Source: an uncultured Eubacteriales bacterium
GTDB lineage: Bacteria > Bacillota > Clostridia > Oscillospirales > Acutalibacteraceae
DNA length: 7,373 nucleotides
Direction of reading: 5' to 3'
Assembly (NCBI GenBank): GCA_910580045.1
Contig: CAJTXF010000049.1
Coordinates: forward strand, 1 to 7,373
Shown piece after piece: positions 6,081 to 7,373 of the stretch. Position numbers and translations under genes: made by a program. How positions within the stretch are numbered: position 1 is the stretch's first letter; every line of letters starts with the position of its first letter. Under the pieces are notes generated by a model. The model did no database searches. It was not told where the DNA came from and was given only the letters and a program-made list of their open reading frames with translations.

Positions 6081-7106
6081 TTATGATTTTCCACAAATCA
6101 GGCGTAATAAGGAGCGCGGTGTTATACGGTCTAACTCCCCCCGTTTGTTCCTGCAACATGGATAGCATCCGCACAATAGCCAAGATTGCTATCCAGATAA
6201 TAAACTGGTCCGCCGCTCATTCCCCCGTCAGTATCCAAAGTGGTATAGACCGTATATAATGAAGCGTCTTGCTTTATCTCCCCATAGGAAGTATACATAT
6301 CATACTTCCACCAGGAGGTACCATATGTTCCGATGTTTCGGTCTACTGGGTATCCCTGCGTATAGTATCGGGATGCGGTCATTTGACTAGCGTTATTGAC
6401 CTGACGCCGTCCCAAGTGTCCCACATTTACGGTCAAAGGAGTTTCTAGTTTTACAATACCCCAATCATCTTTTATTCCTTCTAGGAAATATCCGCCGCTA
6501 TCAGCGGGGGCATTCGCATAATTAGTTCCTACCTTATGCTTATGTCCTTTACGGTATTGTTTATACGTTCCTCCAGAAGAACCAACATATACCGCGACAT
6601 GCAACGCATAACCCTCATTATCGTTGTCAGTATAATCGGGGTCATAAAGCAGATGCCCAGCTGTGACCAAATATGAGTTGTTCAACAGCCAGCCAGTGCC
6701 CTTAGAGACATCATTGTCATTTGGCCCAAATCTTGAAGCGATAAGGCAGGTGCTTGCATATCTTCCACTTGGGCTGCTTACTTTGCTACGCAAATCAGTG
6801 CCAATCACAGAAAATGGAGTGATATCTGCGTCAGGTTCATCTGTGTCAAAAATCTCATCTGGAATCTCAGCGGGCACAGTCTTATAATCTGCCTCTGGAA
6901 TCTCCGAAGGGGGAACAAAGTGACCTTCTTTCGTTTCTAAATCATACTCATAGTACCCGTACGCCCCGGCCTCATCGGAGATAATCCACTCATCCATACC
7001 GGAGGCCGGGTTTTCAGAGGATGAGGCATAGACTCCACAGCTCAAGAGCAGCACAACAGCCAAAAGCAGCGAAATGATTTTTTCTTGATTTGCGTACTTT
7101 TTTCAT
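6081..7106 (-). CDS. secreted V8-like (glutamyl endopeptidase) serine protease, two apparent frameshifts
   Basis: This is an S1-fold serine endopeptidase, exported. The undisturbed frame runs from 7063 to a TAG at 6131. Restoring one base in each of two homopolymer runs (A6 at 7078-7083, G6 at 6137-6142) gives 341 residues from ATG 7106, with AAGGAAGG six bases upstream, to a stop at 6081. Numbering is for the restored protein. The signal peptide begins MKKVRKSRKIISLLL and is cleaved near VYA27; a weak lipobox-like LLSC23 is an alternative. An acidic propeptide spans about 28-97, then VIGTDLRSKV (about 100-109), like the mature start of glutamyl endopeptidases. The catalytic triad is H151 (VTAGH), D214 (KDDWG) and S297 (GGMSGGP). 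The restored C-terminus contains LDRITPRSL, resembling the usual family ending. Glu specificity is inferred. Base composition is more AT-rich than the left-hand operons, so horizontal origin is possible. Confidence 0.82.
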
Positions 7107-7122
7107 GGTCGACCTTCCTTTC

Positions 7123-7137
7123 TGCCAAACGCTGGCA
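7123..7137 (-). promoter_or_regulatory. leader hairpin before the protease gene
   Basis: TGCCA/TGGCA with a 5-base loop (7123-7127 with 7133-7137) sits just upstream of the ribosome binding site at 7113-7120, in a leader of about 80 bases. It might tune translation of the protease. The stem is short, so it may be incidental. Confidence 0.25.
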
Positions 7138-7194
7138 ATAGAATTGTGGTGTAGCCAATTGCATGATTTGCAGCGGCCTTTTGTGTACAGGTAT

Positions 7195-7223
7195 ATTATA
7201 TACTGGTTTTAGCATTTTGTCAA
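7195..7223 (-). promoter_or_regulatory. consensus sigma-A promoter of the protease operon
   Basis: On the minus strand TTGACA (7218-7223) and TATAAT (7195-7200) are separated by exactly 17 bases, a perfect consensus. The -10 is embedded in the palindrome GTATAT-A-ATATAC. The predicted start near 7188 leaves a leader of about 82 bases before the ATG at 7106. Confidence 0.85.
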
Positions 7224-7373
7224 TTATTTTTCTGTAATTTTGAAAATTTTTGTGATTTATTTTTGCGGGCTGGATTCACATAAAATTTACTTGTTTTTCT
7301 TGCTTTTGCCACAGTTTCAGTATAAAATAAGAAGAACATACAGGAGGCGGCAGCCAGAGGGGGGGGGGGCCCT
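7224..7373. other. AT-rich upstream region ending in an 11-G run
   Basis: No gene is visible here. Most of it is AT-rich upstream DNA of the protease promoter. On the plus strand a weak TATAAA (near 7320) and an AGGAGG (7342-7347) could belong to a divergent gene, but no start codon follows before the window ends. The last bases are a run of 11 G (7359-7369) then CCCT, which may mark a low-quality contig end. Confidence 0.35.

Noticed and set aside
7107..7114. Perfect 8-bp palindrome GGTCGACC next to the protease start codon.
   Set aside because: It is short, lies between the ribosome binding site and the ATG, and has no counterpart elsewhere in the window, so I treat it as chance.
7300..7347. 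Possible divergent plus-strand promoter and AGGAGG ribosome binding site.
   Set aside because: The -35 spacing is poor and no start codon follows before the window ends.

Overview
The window looks like a Gram-positive, anaerobic Firmicute, probably an Oscillospiraceae-type gut clostridium. That placement is inferred from SLH cell-wall anchoring, strong AGGAGG ribosome binding sites, sigma-A-like promoters, a clostridial-type ferredoxin-fused aldo/keto reductase and a DUF2089 regulator. No rRNA or other marker gene is present to confirm it. Every gene I can support lies on the minus strand, so the window is read from its right end to its left end.

From right to left there are four transcription blocks. 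(1) Positions 7223 to about 5558: a consensus promoter drives a secreted V8/glutamyl-endopeptidase-like serine protease. It is followed closely by a small membrane-anchored protein with a probable Ig-like ectodomain. (2) Positions 5486 to 4256: two overlapping promoters drive a secreted protein of unknown family that carries an internal duplication, and the block ends in a strong hairpin terminator. (3) Positions 4242 to 1111: a promoter, an aldo/keto reductase with a C-terminal double-cluster ferredoxin domain, and, directly abutting it, a secreted polysaccharide deacetylase with two chitobiase-C-terminal-like modules and three SLH repeats. A GC-rich 3' region and a perfect-stem terminator follow. 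(4) Positions 1027 to 1: a perfect-consensus promoter with a 15-bp palindrome over its -10 box drives a DUF2089 zinc-ribbon/HTH protein, then a 50-residue protein, then a SHOCT-like-domain protein that runs off the left edge.

The most notable observation is that the two secreted-protein genes of blocks 1 and 2 are broken by single-base shifts at three places. All three are in or beside six-base homopolymer runs (A6 in each of the two signal peptides, G6 near the protease C-terminus). Restoring one base at each site gives normal signal peptides, a normal protease C-terminus and normal operon spacing. Assembly or sequencing error is the simplest explanation, and slippage-based on/off switching or genuine decay are the alternatives. 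The coordinates given for these genes follow the restored reading.

Functionally, most of the window concerns the cell surface: a surface-anchored glycan deacetylase, a secreted protease, a membrane-anchored Ig-like protein and a secreted repeat protein. Block 4 is a small regulatory operon that could respond to the envelope, but that role is inferred from family resemblance. I saw no tRNA, rRNA, CRISPR array, insertion sequence or attachment site.
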